Below, in pieces: positions 1 through 6,230 of a DNA stretch of 6,230 nucleotides (positions within the stretch are counted from its first letter, which is position 1; each line of letters starts with the position of its first letter). Under the pieces are notes generated by a model. It did not search any database. It worked only from the letters and a program-made list of their open reading frames with translations, and had not been told where the DNA came from. A program made the position numbers and the translations under genes. Location: assembly GCA_002071245.1 (NCBI GenBank), contig MWEV01000091.1, positions 1-6,230 on the forward strand, read 5' to 3'. The stretch comes from Deltaproteobacteria bacterium ADurb.Bin026 (lineage in GTDB: Bacteria > Desulfobacterota > Syntrophorhabdia > Syntrophorhabdales > Syntrophorhabdaceae).

Positions 1-1781
1 TGTGGACTATTTTTGTCGTTTTCAAAAATCGTATTCATAGCCGCAAACAGTGGATGCGAAGGATTGATTTCAAGGACTCTCTTCCGCTGTGGCACATCCT
101 GCCCCATAGCCTTAAGTAGTTTTTCCATCTGGGGGTCCATATCGCCTTCTTCAGCTACAAGACAACACGCCGAATCTGTGAGTCTTCCAGAAAAACGTAC
201 ATCTTTTACATCGTCCTTCAATATATCTTTTACGAGGTCAAGGAGTTTTTTGTATTTCTTCTGTGTATCCTTCTTCTCGTCTTCTTCTGCCTTGTCAAGG
301 TTTATATCACCCTTGCTGACAGACTTTAACCTTTTCCCCTTAAATTCAAAACCCGTAAAAACAAAATCATCTATTTCATCAAGGAATACAAGTACTTCAA
401 TGTCTTTGTCCTTGAATGCCTCCAGGTATGGAGATTTTAAAACCTCTTCAAGGGTTGCCCCTGTCGCATAATAAATCTCATTCTGTCCCTCCTTCATGCC
501 GTCGATATAGTCCTGAAATGTCCTTAATTTGCCATCCTCTGATTTCGTAGATGGGAACAGCATAAGATCCGCTATGGTTTCGCGCCTTGTAAAATCAAAG
601 TGGATACCTTCCTTCAAAATCCTCCCGAACTCTTTATAGACCTTGAGATAATTGTCATACTCGTCTTTTTTCATCTCAGCAAGCGTGTCAAGCACCTTTT
701 TTGTAATATTTGTTTTGATTGTCTCCACCTGACGATTGTTCTGCAATATTTCCCTCGATACATTAAGAGGCAAATCTGATGAATCCACAACACCCTTAAT
801 AAATCTGAGATACTGGGGAATAAGCTCTTCGCAGTGGTCCATAATCTGTACCCTTTTAACATAAAGGACAGGGCCTATTGCATAATCCTTATAGAATATA
901 TTGAATGGCGCCTTAGATGGAATATACAGCAGGGCAGAAAACTCCGATGTGCCTTCTGCCTTGTAGTGGATTGCCTTTGCAGGTTCAATAAAATCATATG
1001 ATATATGCTTATAGAACTCATTGTACTCTTCTTGCGTTACCTCTGATTTATCTTTAAGCCATATGGCCTTCATGGAATTTAAGGTTTCCTCTTCCCTTAC
1101 CTTGACCTTTTCCCCCTTTTTTATGGTACTATCCTTTTCAATTTCAACTTCCATTACAATTGGATGCCCAATAAAATCCGAATATTTTTTTACAACACTT
1201 CGAATCTCCCATTCATCAAGATACCTTTTCTCATCTTCCATCAGGTGTAAAACTACTTCGGTACCCTTTGTTTCCTTATAAACATCTTCAACTGTATACG
1301 TCCCGTCACCGGTTGATTCCCATTTTACACCCATCTTGTCTTTTTGGCCGGCACCTCTTGATATAACGGTAATTTTGTCGGCTACCATAAAAGACGAATA
1401 AAAACCTACACCAAATTGACCAATCAACTCTGGATTGTCCTTAATATCCTTATTTTGAAGTGCTGCGAGAAATTCCTTCGTGCCGGAACGTGCGATAGTA
1501 CCAAGGGCATCTATGATTTCATCCTTCGACATGCCTATTCCGTTGTCTGCCACAGTCAAGGTTCCTGTATCTTTATCCGGCGTCAATTTAATCCGCCAGT
1601 TTACGTCGCCCTCAAGTATGTCGCTGTTTGTCAACGACTCATACCTTGCCCTGTCGATAGCATCGGAGGCATTCGATATAAGTTCTCTTAAAAATACCTC
1701 TTTATGCGAATAAAGTGAATGAATCATAAGGTCAAGTAGTTGCTTTACTTCTGTTTTAAATTCTAATTTTTCCAAAGACAT
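1..1781 (-). CDS. htpG: HtpG, Hsp90-family molecular chaperone (3' end cut by window edge)
   Basis: This is the cytoplasmic ATP-dependent chaperone of the Hsp90 family, which acts as a homodimer on partly folded client proteins. The reading frame is open from the ATG at 1781 down to the window edge, giving 593 full codons with no internal stop. The N-terminal GHKL ATPase domain (about 1-215) shows RELISNASDA with catalytic Glu33 and Mg-binding Asn37, DNGIGM with adenine-contacting Asp79, and the lid-anchoring GQFGVGF at 121-127. The middle domain carries LNVSREILQ with Arg343, equivalent to the ATP-contacting arginine of E. coli HtpG. The start is fixed by a GAGGTG ribosome site 6 bases upstream and by the typical N-terminus (KLEFKTEVKQLLDLMIHSLY). 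Family members are about 610-640 residues, so roughly 20-45 C-terminal dimerisation residues lie outside. The gene looks intact and ordinary. Confidence 0.98.
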   Translation of the reverse strand, partial: MSLEKLEFKTEVKQLLDLMIHSLYSHKEVFLRELISNASDAIDRARYESLTNSDILEGDVNWRIKLTPDKDTGTLTVADNGIGMSKDEIIDALGTIARSGTKEFLAALQNKDIKDNPELIGQFGVGFYSSFMVADKITVISRGAGQKDKMGVKWESTGDGTYTVEDVYKETKGTEVVLHLMEDEKRYLDEWEIRSVVKKYSDFIGHPIVMEVEIEKDSTIKKGEKVKVREEETLNSMKAIWLKDKSEVTQEEYNEFYKHISYDFIEPAKAIHYKAEGTSEFSALLYIPSKAPFNIFYKDYAIGPVLYVKRVQIMDHCEELIPQYLRFIKGVVDSSDLPLNVSREILQNNRQVETIKTNITKKVLDTLAEMKKDEYDNYLKVYKEFGRILKEGIHFDFTRRETIADLMLFPSTKSEDGKLRTFQDYIDGMKEGQNEIYYATGATLEEVLKSPYLEAFKDKDIEVLVFLDEIDDFVFTGFEFKGKRLKSVSKGDINLDKAEEDEKKDTQKKYKKLLDLVKDILKDDVKDVRFSGRLTDSACCLVAEEGDMDPQMEKLLKAMGQDVPQRKRVLEINPSHPLFAAMNTIFENDKNSP

Positions 1782-1787
1782 AAATCA

Positions 1788-1793
1788 CACCTC
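1788..1793 (-). promoter_or_regulatory. Ribosome binding site of htpG
   Basis: Read on the minus strand this is GAGGTG, 6 bases before the ATG at 1781. It supports that start codon. The same hexamer precedes the caspase-like gene. Confidence 0.75.
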
Positions 1794-1826
1794 AGGTTTT
1801 TTTGATTATTAAACGAAACTGGTATA

Positions 1827-1855
1827 TATATAAGTACAAAATCACCTTAAGTCAA
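1827..1855 (-). promoter_or_regulatory. Predicted sigma-70-type promoter of htpG
   Basis: On the minus strand a TTGACT -35 box (1855-1850) is followed after exactly 17 bases by TATATA (1832-1827), inside a longer TA-rich run. Transcription would start near 1820, leaving a leader of about 40 bases. No CIRCE element (TTAGCACTC/GAGTGCTAA) and no convincing heat-shock sigma-32 promoter is visible, so the sequence alone does not show the heat-shock control of E. coli htpG. Confidence 0.5.
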
Positions 1856-1873
1856 CATATACAAATACTTAAG
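1846..1873. repeat. Inverted repeat CTTAAGT / ACTTAAG in the divergent promoter region
   Basis: CTTAAGT at 1846-1852 and its exact reverse complement ACTTAAG at 1867-1873 are separated by 14 bases. The half-site centres are 21 bp apart, about two helical turns, which suits a dimeric repressor or activator. The left arm overlaps the predicted -35 box of htpG at 1850-1855. A regulatory role is inference: in AT-rich DNA a 7-base match can arise by chance, and CTTAAG is itself palindromic. Confidence 0.3.
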
Positions 1874-1918
1874 AGATATAATTTTAAGCCATGACAAACG
1901 ATATTCCCATTAGAAGTG

Positions 1919-1927
1919 TGATATAAT
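1919..1927 (+). promoter_or_regulatory. Predicted extended -10 promoter of the caspase-like gene
   Basis: TGATATAAT is a perfect extended -10 element (TG, one base, then consensus TATAAT at 1922-1927). No good -35 hexamer lies 16-18 bases upstream, as is common for extended -10 promoters; an ATGACA at 1891-1896 is too far away. Transcription would start near 1934, about 30 bases before the ATG. Confidence 0.5.
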
Positions 1928-1950
1928 ATCGGTATATTTGATTATACAAA

Positions 1951-1956
1951 GAGGTG
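1951..1956 (+). promoter_or_regulatory. Ribosome binding site of the caspase-like gene
   Basis: GAGGTG ends 7 bases before the ATG at 1964 and fixes that start, which begins directly with the signal peptide. Confidence 0.75.
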
Positions 1957-1963
1957 TTTATAA

Positions 1964-4900
1964 ATGAGAAAACACTTAATGTTTTGCTTTTTTTTCATAT
2001 TATCTATGTGTTTTGTTGTAAATTATTCTCTTGCGAAAGACCCTTCTGAGACAACAATTTACAAAGAAAGGCCTCCAAACAACATCTCTAAAGAACCCGT
2101 GTTTCGTATTGAAACAGGCATGCATATCTCTTTGGCAAGAAGGATTGGTGTTGATGCAGAAAATCGCTTTATCGTGACCGGCTCCGACGATAAGACAGTG
2201 CGTGTCTGGGAGTTTTCAACAGGCAATCTCTTAAAAACGCTAAGACCTCCAATAGGTCCAGGCTATGAAGGCAACATATATTCAGCGGATATATCGCCTG
2301 ACGGAAAAACCGTTGCATGCGGCGGTTGGACGATGGGAGGCGATATATTCCACAATATATACTTTTTTGACCGTGAAAGCGGTAGGATCAAAGGGCGTAT
2401 TCCCGATATCATAAATGTAATAAGGCATATGAGGTATTCACGTGACGGCAAATACCTTGTAATTACGCTCGGCGGAAATAATGGATGCAGGGTCTTTCGT
2501 ACATCGGACAACTCATCTGTAGGCGAGGACAAAAACTATGGCGCCGACAGTTACGGGGCTGATTTTGATAACAACAACCAACTTGTAACTACATCCTACG
2601 ACGGATTTATCCGTCTTTATGATAAAAACTACAAACTCGTCTCAAAGGTTAAAGGAAATAGCGGGACAAAACCTTTTTTCGTAAGTTTTTCCCCAGATGG
2701 TTCAAGGGTAGCAATAGGATATCATGATTCTCGCAATATAGATGTATTTTCCGGTCAAGACCTGTCATATATGTATTCACCTGAAACAGGTTTTGTAGAT
2801 AATGGCAATCTTGAGGTTGTAGCATGGTCAAAGGATGGAGAATATCTGTATGCAGGTGGAAGGTTTCAAACCGATGCCATGTTTCCGATATTTAAATGGT
2901 CAAGGGCAGGTAAGGGAAACCATTACAGGCTCGATGGAGTCAGAAGCAGCATACTTGATATCATTACATTAAAAAACGGAGGCATAGTTTACTCATCTGC
3001 TGAACCCTCTTTCGGTGCATATGATAAACACGATTCAAAAATAATGGCTAAACTTCCATACATTGCGGATTACCGGGGTAACAGGGAGGGGTTTTTCGTA
3101 TCAAACAACGGGTTTACGATCCAGTTTGATTATGAAGTATCGGGCAAACAACCAGCATTTTTTTCAGTATCCGATCGTGCATTAAAAGACCTGTCACCTG
3201 ATGTCTCTAAGGCGACCGCCATTGATATGAAAGCGACAATTATCGAGGCGGATGGGTTAAAGATCACAGACTGGGAGGACAACTATTATCCTAAACTTAA
3301 TGGCAGGAACCTATCGATCAAGCCTTATGAATTCTCAAGAAGTGTTGCTATTTCACCGGACAAACAGTCGTTTCTCCTCGGTACAAGCTGGCACCTTCGT
3401 TACTATGACAGACAAGGCACAGAAAAGTGGAATGTTACGGCACCTGCAACACCCTGGATGATAAACATATCCGGCGATAGCAAGGTCGCAGTAATTGCAT
3501 TCGGAGACGGGATAATCAGATGGTATCGCTTGAAGGACGGGAAAAACATCCTGAGCCTTTTCCCACACAACGATAGAAAGCGCTGGGTGCTCTGGACAAC
3601 GTCCGGGTATTATGATGCATCGGCTGGGGCAGAGGAACTTATAGGATGGCACGTTAACAACAGCCCTGATATGGCTTCGGATTTTTTTTCTATATCACGA
3701 TTTAGAAATACATACTACAGAACTGATATGATCGAGAAGGTCTTAGAAACGCTCGATGAAAAGGTAGCCATAAAGTTAGCCAATGAGGAATCAGGAAAGA
3801 AAAAACCAGAAGAAGATGTTTCTATAAAAAAGATACTCCCCCCTGTAGTCTCTATCACTTCGCCATCTGATGGCGTCACTGTATCGAGCAACACCATCGC
3901 CGTGAAATACACAGTACGTTCACCCTCAGGAGAGCCTGTCACGAATGTCAAGTTTCTCGTAAACGGGCGTCCTGTTTCAACAACAAGGGACATGGTCTTT
4001 GACCAGACAGGGGCGGAGTTGAAGGTTACTCAAGACGACATTGAAAAGAAAGGAAGTGAGACGCCTGTGCCCGCTGCCAAGAAAGAATCGGACAATGTAA
4101 GGCAGATAAGCGTCACAATTCCACCTGAGGACTCTCTGATATCGATCATTGCATCTAATAAATTCGCAATAAGTGAGCCCGCCACAATTAAAGTGAAATG
4201 GCAGGGGACAACACGTAAAGATGAATTCGTTCTCCTCCCAAAACTTTACATTCTCGCTATAGGTGTTGGCAAATACATAAATTTTCCGCCTGACAAACAA
4301 CTTCAATATGCCGCCAAAGATGCCCGCGACTTTGTTGAAGAGATGAAAAAACAAAAGGGAAATCTATATAGGGATGTGTCGGTAAAACTTCTGATAGATG
4401 AAAACGCTACAAGGGATACAATAGTTGACGGTCTAGAGTGGATTCAGCGCGAAACAACTAACAAAGATGTTGCCATCATCTTCCTTTCAGGTCATGGTGT
4501 CAACGACAACACAGGGATCTATTATTTTGTCCCCTCAACATTCGATAAAAATAGCATAAAACGCACTGGTGTTCCTTATGCAGATATCAAGAATACCGTC
4601 GCCAATCTTGCAGGAAAAACACTTGTTTTCGTCGATACCTGTCACTCAGGAAATGTTATGGGCACAAGAAAGGCAATTGCAGACGTAACAAATATTGCCA
4701 ATGAGCTTTCAAGTGCAGAAAACGGTGCTATAGTGTTTGCCTCATCCACAGGCAGACAGTTCTCTCTTGAAAGACCAGAATGGTCAAACGGCGCATTTAC
4801 CAAAGCCCTGCTTGAGGGTTTAAGCGGTAAAGCCGATTACACAAAAAAGGGTAAGATAAGTATCAACATGCTCGATCTTTATCTATCGGAACGCGTTAAA

Positions 4901-4981
4901 GAACTCACTGAAGGACAGCAGACACCAACGACTACAAAACCACAGACCATTCAAGATTTTCCGATTGCAATTGTAAAATGA
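1964..4981 (+). CDS. Exported WD40-repeat / caspase-like (peptidase C14) protein
   Basis: Predicted secreted or periplasmic cysteine peptidase of the caspase/metacaspase (C14) clan with an N-terminal beta-propeller sensor; 1005 residues. Residues 1-24 look like a Sec signal peptide (MRKH, hydrophobic core, cleavage after SLA24). WD40-like blades run from about 55 to 530; the clearest is residues 62-95 (VTGSDDKTVRVWEF), with other SPDG-type turns near 112, 158, 245, 285 and 460. A motif from 540 to 562 (RWVLWTTSGYYD...LIGWHVN) is typical of bacterial WD40-caspase proteins. A Lys/Glu-rich linker (about 595-625) leads to an Ig-like segment (about 626-745). The peptidase domain starts near 759 (LYILAIGVGKY), with catalytic His844 in SGHG and Cys893 in DTCHSG. 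Asp891 fits the metacaspase/orthocaspase pattern and suggests cleavage after Arg or Lys. The natural substrate is unknown. Family assignment is strong; role and exact compartment are inference. Confidence 0.93.
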   Translation: MRKHLMFCFFFILSMCFVVNYSLAKDPSETTIYKERPPNNISKEPVFRIETGMHISLARRIGVDAENRFIVTGSDDKTVRVWEFSTGNLLKTLRPPIGPGYEGNIYSADISPDGKTVACGGWTMGGDIFHNIYFFDRESGRIKGRIPDIINVIRHMRYSRDGKYLVITLGGNNGCRVFRTSDNSSVGEDKNYGADSYGADFDNNNQLVTTSYDGFIRLYDKNYKLVSKVKGNSGTKPFFVSFSPDGSRVAIGYHDSRNIDVFSGQDLSYMYSPETGFVDNGNLEVVAWSKDGEYLYAGGRFQTDAMFPIFKWSRAGKGNHYRLDGVRSSILDIITLKNGGIVYSSAEPSFGAYDKHDSKIMAKLPYIADYRGNREGFFVSNNGFTIQFDYEVSGKQPAFFSVSDRALKDLSPDVSKATAIDMKATIIEADGLKITDWEDNYYPKLNGRNLSIKPYEFSRSVAISPDKQSFLLGTSWHLRYYDRQGTEKWNVTAPATPWMINISGDSKVAVIAFGDGIIRWYRLKDGKNILSLFPHNDRKRWVLWTTSGYYDASAGAEELIGWHVNNSPDMASDFFSISRFRNTYYRTDMIEKVLETLDEKVAIKLANEESGKKKPEEDVSIKKILPPVVSITSPSDGVTVSSNTIAVKYTVRSPSGEPVTNVKFLVNGRPVSTTRDMVFDQTGAELKVTQDDIEKKGSETPVPAAKKESDNVRQISVTIPPEDSLISIIASNKFAISEPATIKVKWQGTTRKDEFVLLPKLYILAIGVGKYINFPPDKQLQYAAKDARDFVEEMKKQKGNLYRDVSVKLLIDENATRDTIVDGLEWIQRETTNKDVAIIFLSGHGVNDNTGIYYFVPSTFDKNSIKRTGVPYADIKNTVANLAGKTLVFVDTCHSGNVMGTRKAIADVTNIANELSSAENGAIVFASSTGRQFSLERPEWSNGAFTKALLEGLSGKADYTKKGKISINMLDLYLSERVKELTEGQQTPTTTKPQTIQDFPIAIVK

Positions 4982-4982
4982 T

Positions 4983-5012
4983 GTATTGGCTTTGAACAGA
5001 AAATTCCAATAC
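4983..5012. repeat. Inverted repeat GTATTGG / CCAATAC just after the caspase-like stop codon
   Basis: Seven-base perfect arms at 4983-4989 and 5006-5012 flank a 16-base loop and begin one base after the TGA at 4979-4981. Inner TTT/AAA pairing could extend the stem with a bulge. No T-run follows, so it is not a classical terminator; it could be a 3' mRNA-stabilising stem. Confidence 0.35.
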
Positions 5013-5022
5013 TCTAAACACA

Positions 5023-5040
5023 CAATTTGATTGCAAATTG
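5023..5040. repeat. Perfect short hairpin CAATTTG-ATTG-CAAATTG
   Basis: Seven-base perfect arms (5023-5029 and 5034-5040) with a 4-base loop. It is AT-rich and therefore only weakly stable, and no T-run follows on either strand. Function unknown. Confidence 0.35.
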
Positions 5041-5087
5041 ATTCCATTACAAAAGTATCTTGACCATGTTTTTTTACACTTCTGTTT

Positions 5088-5119
5088 GGGTAGACCCTTT
5101 AATGAGTCTATTTCTTTTT
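5088..5119 (+). terminator. Possible weak rho-independent terminator after the caspase-like gene
   Basis: TAGAC (5091-5095) pairs with GTCTA (5106-5110) around a 10-base loop, and three flanking G-U wobbles (5088-5090 with 5111-5113) could lengthen the stem. It runs directly into a T-rich tract, TTTCTTTTT. The stem is short, so termination may be partial; this is the best candidate between the caspase-like gene and the channel. Confidence 0.35.
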
Positions 5120-5123
5120 AAAA

Positions 5124-5151
5124 TAATCCTTTCCTTTTAGACAAAGGATTA
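5124..5151. repeat. Nine-base inverted repeat upstream of the channel gene
   Basis: TAATCCTTT (5124-5132) is exactly complementary to AAAGGATTA (5143-5151) across a 10-base loop. It ends 17 bases before the channel ATG. The only SD-like sequence upstream of that gene, AAAGGA at 5143-5148, lies in the 3' arm but is too far (20 bases) from the ATG to be a normal ribosome site. It may be a terminator without a good T-run, or a leader structure. Confidence 0.4.
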
Positions 5152-5168
5152 GTAATATTTTATAAACT

Positions 5169-5465
5169 ATGTTTGGTATCTCTAAGAAGTTTCTGCAGGT
5201 CATCATTATAATATTTCTAATTGTCGTAATAGGAACCATTGGTTTCAAATTAATTGGCGAAAGCAAGACAAGCATTCTCGACATATTGTATATGGCAGCC
5301 ACTTCGGTTATAACCGTTGGTTACGGAGATATAATAGGGTTCTACGACAAGCCTATGGAAAAACTCTTCGCCATTATATCTCTTTTTATAGGTGCTGGCT
5401 GTGCCATATCTTTTCATGACTCTGGCTGTCTATTTTATCGAAGGCGAACTGAAGGGAGGGGCTAA
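5169..5465 (+). CDS. Two-transmembrane potassium channel (Ion_trans_2 type), frameshifted in its second helix
   Basis: Inner-membrane potassium channel subunit of the TM-pore-TM type, expected to form tetramers. TM1 is about residues 10-29, the pore helix 36-47, and the selectivity filter TVGYG at 49-53 is followed by Asp54. TM2 begins near residue 65 (KLFAIISLFIGAG). After about Gly77 the frame stops looking like a channel and ends in the hydrophilic tail CLFYRRRTEGRG. The expected second half of TM2 and the family-typical EGEL motif (MTLAVYFIEGELKGG) sit in the +1 frame from about 5401 to 5460. As it stands the 98-residue product probably has a broken inner helix. A stop at 5163-5165 forces the start at or after ATG 5169, which lacks a good ribosome site. 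The TAA at 5463-5465 lies one base before the downstream ATPase ATG. It may be a pseudogene, a sequencing indel or the front of a fusion. Confidence 0.8.
   Translation: MFGISKKFLQVIIIIFLIVVIGTIGFKLIGESKTSILDILYMAATSVITVGYGDIIGFYDKPMEKLFAIISLFIGAGCAISFHDSGCLFYRRRTEGRG
5392..5462 (+). other. Interval that must contain the channel frameshift
   Basis: The +1 frame is closed by a TAG at 5389-5391 and the original frame by TAA at 5463-5465, so the switch falls between them. Protein similarity narrows it to about 5397-5416. Removing one base (for example T5400, or one T of the T4 run at 5411-5414), or adding two, restores a helix that runs into the EGELKGG motif. The T5 run at 5383-5387 is excluded because a shift there would meet the TAG. 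Confidence 0.7.
5454..5461 (+). promoter_or_regulatory. Ribosome binding site of the CooC-type ATPase gene
   Basis: GGGAGGGG lies 5 bases before the ATG at 5467, a strong purine-rich site inside the 3' end of the channel gene. It supports independent or coupled initiation at this ATG rather than the ATPase being made only as a fusion. Confidence 0.65.
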
Positions 5466-5466
5466 T

Positions 5467-6230
5467 ATGAAGATTGCGATATCAGGAAAGGGAGGTACAG
5501 GAAAGACAACGCTTGCAGGTGTTATGGCAAGGGTTTTAAGCGAAAGAGGCAACAATGTCCTTGCAATCGATGCTGACCCTGATTCCAACCTTGCAAGCGC
5601 TATTGGTTTTACAGGTGAAGAATTAAAGAATATTAGACCGCTTGCCCAGATGCAGGAATTTATCGAAGAAAGGACAGGCGCAAGAAAGGGTGAATATGGC
5701 TCTTTTTTCAAGTTAAATCCCAAGGTAGATGATATCCCTGAAATGTACTCACTTAAAAAAGACAACACCAAACTCGTAATACTTGGGAATATCTTTAAGG
5801 GGGGTGGAGGATGTTTCTGTGCAGAAAACGTTCTTTTAAAGAACCTCCTTTCGTATGTTTTTATAGAAAGAAATGAATACGTAATCGTTGATATGGAGGC
5901 AGGACTCGAACACCTCGGGAGAGGCTCGACTGCATATATTGACGCTTTCATAGTAATCGTGGAGCCAGGCTTAAGGAGTTTTCAGACGGCCTATCAGATA
6001 AAAAGGCTTGCGTCTGACCTCGGCATAAAAAACGTATACGTTGTCGGCAATAAAGTGACAAGCGAAAACGATGAATCTCTTATACGAGAACATCTAAATG
6101 GCATAGAACTCCTCGGTTTAATGAGGTACAACGAGAAGGTCATTGAAGCGGACAAACTGGGCGTATCTCCTTACGATATCGACATGGATATCAGATACGA
6201 TGTAAAAACGATTGTTGACGCCCTGGAAAG
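5467..6230 (+). CDS. cooC: CooC-type P-loop ATPase, nickel-insertion accessory protein (3' end cut by window edge)
   Basis: Cytoplasmic ATPase of the SIMIBI class (MinD/NifH relatives), most like CooC, which uses ATP-driven dimerisation to deliver nickel to carbon monoxide dehydrogenase/acetyl-CoA synthase. The deviant Walker A GKGGTGKTT at 7-15 has signature Lys8 and P-loop Lys13. Switch I is DADPDSNL at 35-42, and a Walker B-like Asp142 lies in VIVDMEAG. The CXC motif Cys116-Phe-Cys118, within GGGGCFCAEN, matches the metal-binding pair of CooC and separates it from MinD and ParA. VVGNK near 195-200 fits the base-recognition Asn. The window holds 254 complete codons with no stop; CooC proteins are about 250-265 residues, so only a few are missing. 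It is translationally linked to the channel gene upstream. No carbon monoxide dehydrogenase gene is in the window, so the client enzyme is inferred. Confidence 0.92.
   Translation, partial: MKIAISGKGGTGKTTLAGVMARVLSERGNNVLAIDADPDSNLASAIGFTGEELKNIRPLAQMQEFIEERTGARKGEYGSFFKLNPKVDDIPEMYSLKKDNTKLVILGNIFKGGGGCFCAENVLLKNLLSYVFIERNEYVIVDMEAGLEHLGRGSTAYIDAFIVIVEPGLRSFQTAYQIKRLASDLGIKNVYVVGNKVTSENDESLIREHLNGIELLGLMRYNEKVIEADKLGVSPYDIDMDIRYDVKTIVDALE

Noticed and set aside
13..471. Open frame of 152 residues on the plus strand
   Set aside because: It is antisense to htpG, whose translation is continuous and full of family motifs here.
2000..2011. Possible lipobox (LSMC, Cys16) in the caspase-like signal peptide
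   Set aside because: Met at the -1 position does not fit the lipobox consensus (Gly, Ala or Ser), and a better signal peptidase I site, SLA at 22-24, follows.
3977..4354. Minus-strand open frame of 125 residues inside the caspase-like gene
   Set aside because: Shadow of the Ig-like and early peptidase coding region, with no domain and no ribosome site identified.
5383..5392. T5 run as a programmed frameshift or homopolymer error site in the channel gene
   Set aside because: A shift into the +1 frame here would meet the TAG at 5389-5391 at once, so the frame change must occur later.
5430..5951. Open frame of 173 residues on the minus strand
   Set aside because: It lies antisense to the CooC-type gene, has no recognisable domain, and its composition (Ser/Pro/Leu rich) is what the complement of that gene gives.
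5467..6230. Assignment of the P-loop ATPase to MinD, ParA or NifH
   Set aside because: The CXC pair at 116-118 in a GGGGCFC context is the CooC hallmark; MinD and ParA lack it, and NifH places its cluster cysteines differently.
1..6230. tRNA, rRNA, CRISPR array, insertion sequence or phage attachment site
   Set aside because: No cloverleaf-like sequence, regularly spaced repeats, transposase-like frame or terminal repeats were seen on reading both strands.

Overview
The window comes from a bacterium with compact genes, clear Shine-Dalgarno sites and a moderately AT-rich genome (about 40% GC by eye). A CooC-type nickel-insertion ATPase beside an exported WD40/caspase-like peptidase suggests an anaerobic Gram-negative lineage, such as a deltaproteobacterial or Nitrospirota-type organism. 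That placement is inference from gene content only; there is no rRNA or other phylogenetic marker here.

Layout. (1) Positions 1-1781, minus strand: htpG (Hsp90 chaperone), complete at its start and cut by the left window edge, probably missing only the last few dozen residues. (2) Positions 1782-1963: a divergent intergenic region. It holds a good sigma-70-like promoter for htpG, an extended -10 promoter for the rightward gene, and a CTTAAGT/ACTTAAG inverted repeat touching the htpG -35 box. (3) Positions 1964-4981, plus strand: a 1005-residue exported protein with a signal peptide, a long WD40-type beta-propeller region, an Ig-like segment and a C-terminal peptidase C14 (caspase/metacaspase-like) domain with an intact His-Cys dyad. 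(4) Positions 4982-5168: a non-coding gap with four small inverted repeats, one followed by a T-rich tract. (5) Positions 5169-5465, plus strand: a two-helix potassium channel with a canonical TVGYG filter, whose frame breaks inside the second membrane helix. (6) Position 5467 to the right edge, plus strand: a CooC-type P-loop ATPase with a deviant Walker A and a metal-binding CXC motif, cut at the right edge near its natural end.

How the genes relate. htpG is transcribed away from the others and is probably functionally separate. The caspase-like gene has its own promoter and may be monocistronic. The channel and the CooC-like gene are tightly coupled. The channel's lost C-terminal frame runs without a stop directly into the ATPase start codon, so undoing the frameshift would give a channel-ATPase fusion, with the P-loop domain sitting where related channels carry a cytoplasmic regulatory domain. 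This junction, and the exported sensor-protease, are the two most notable parts of the window.
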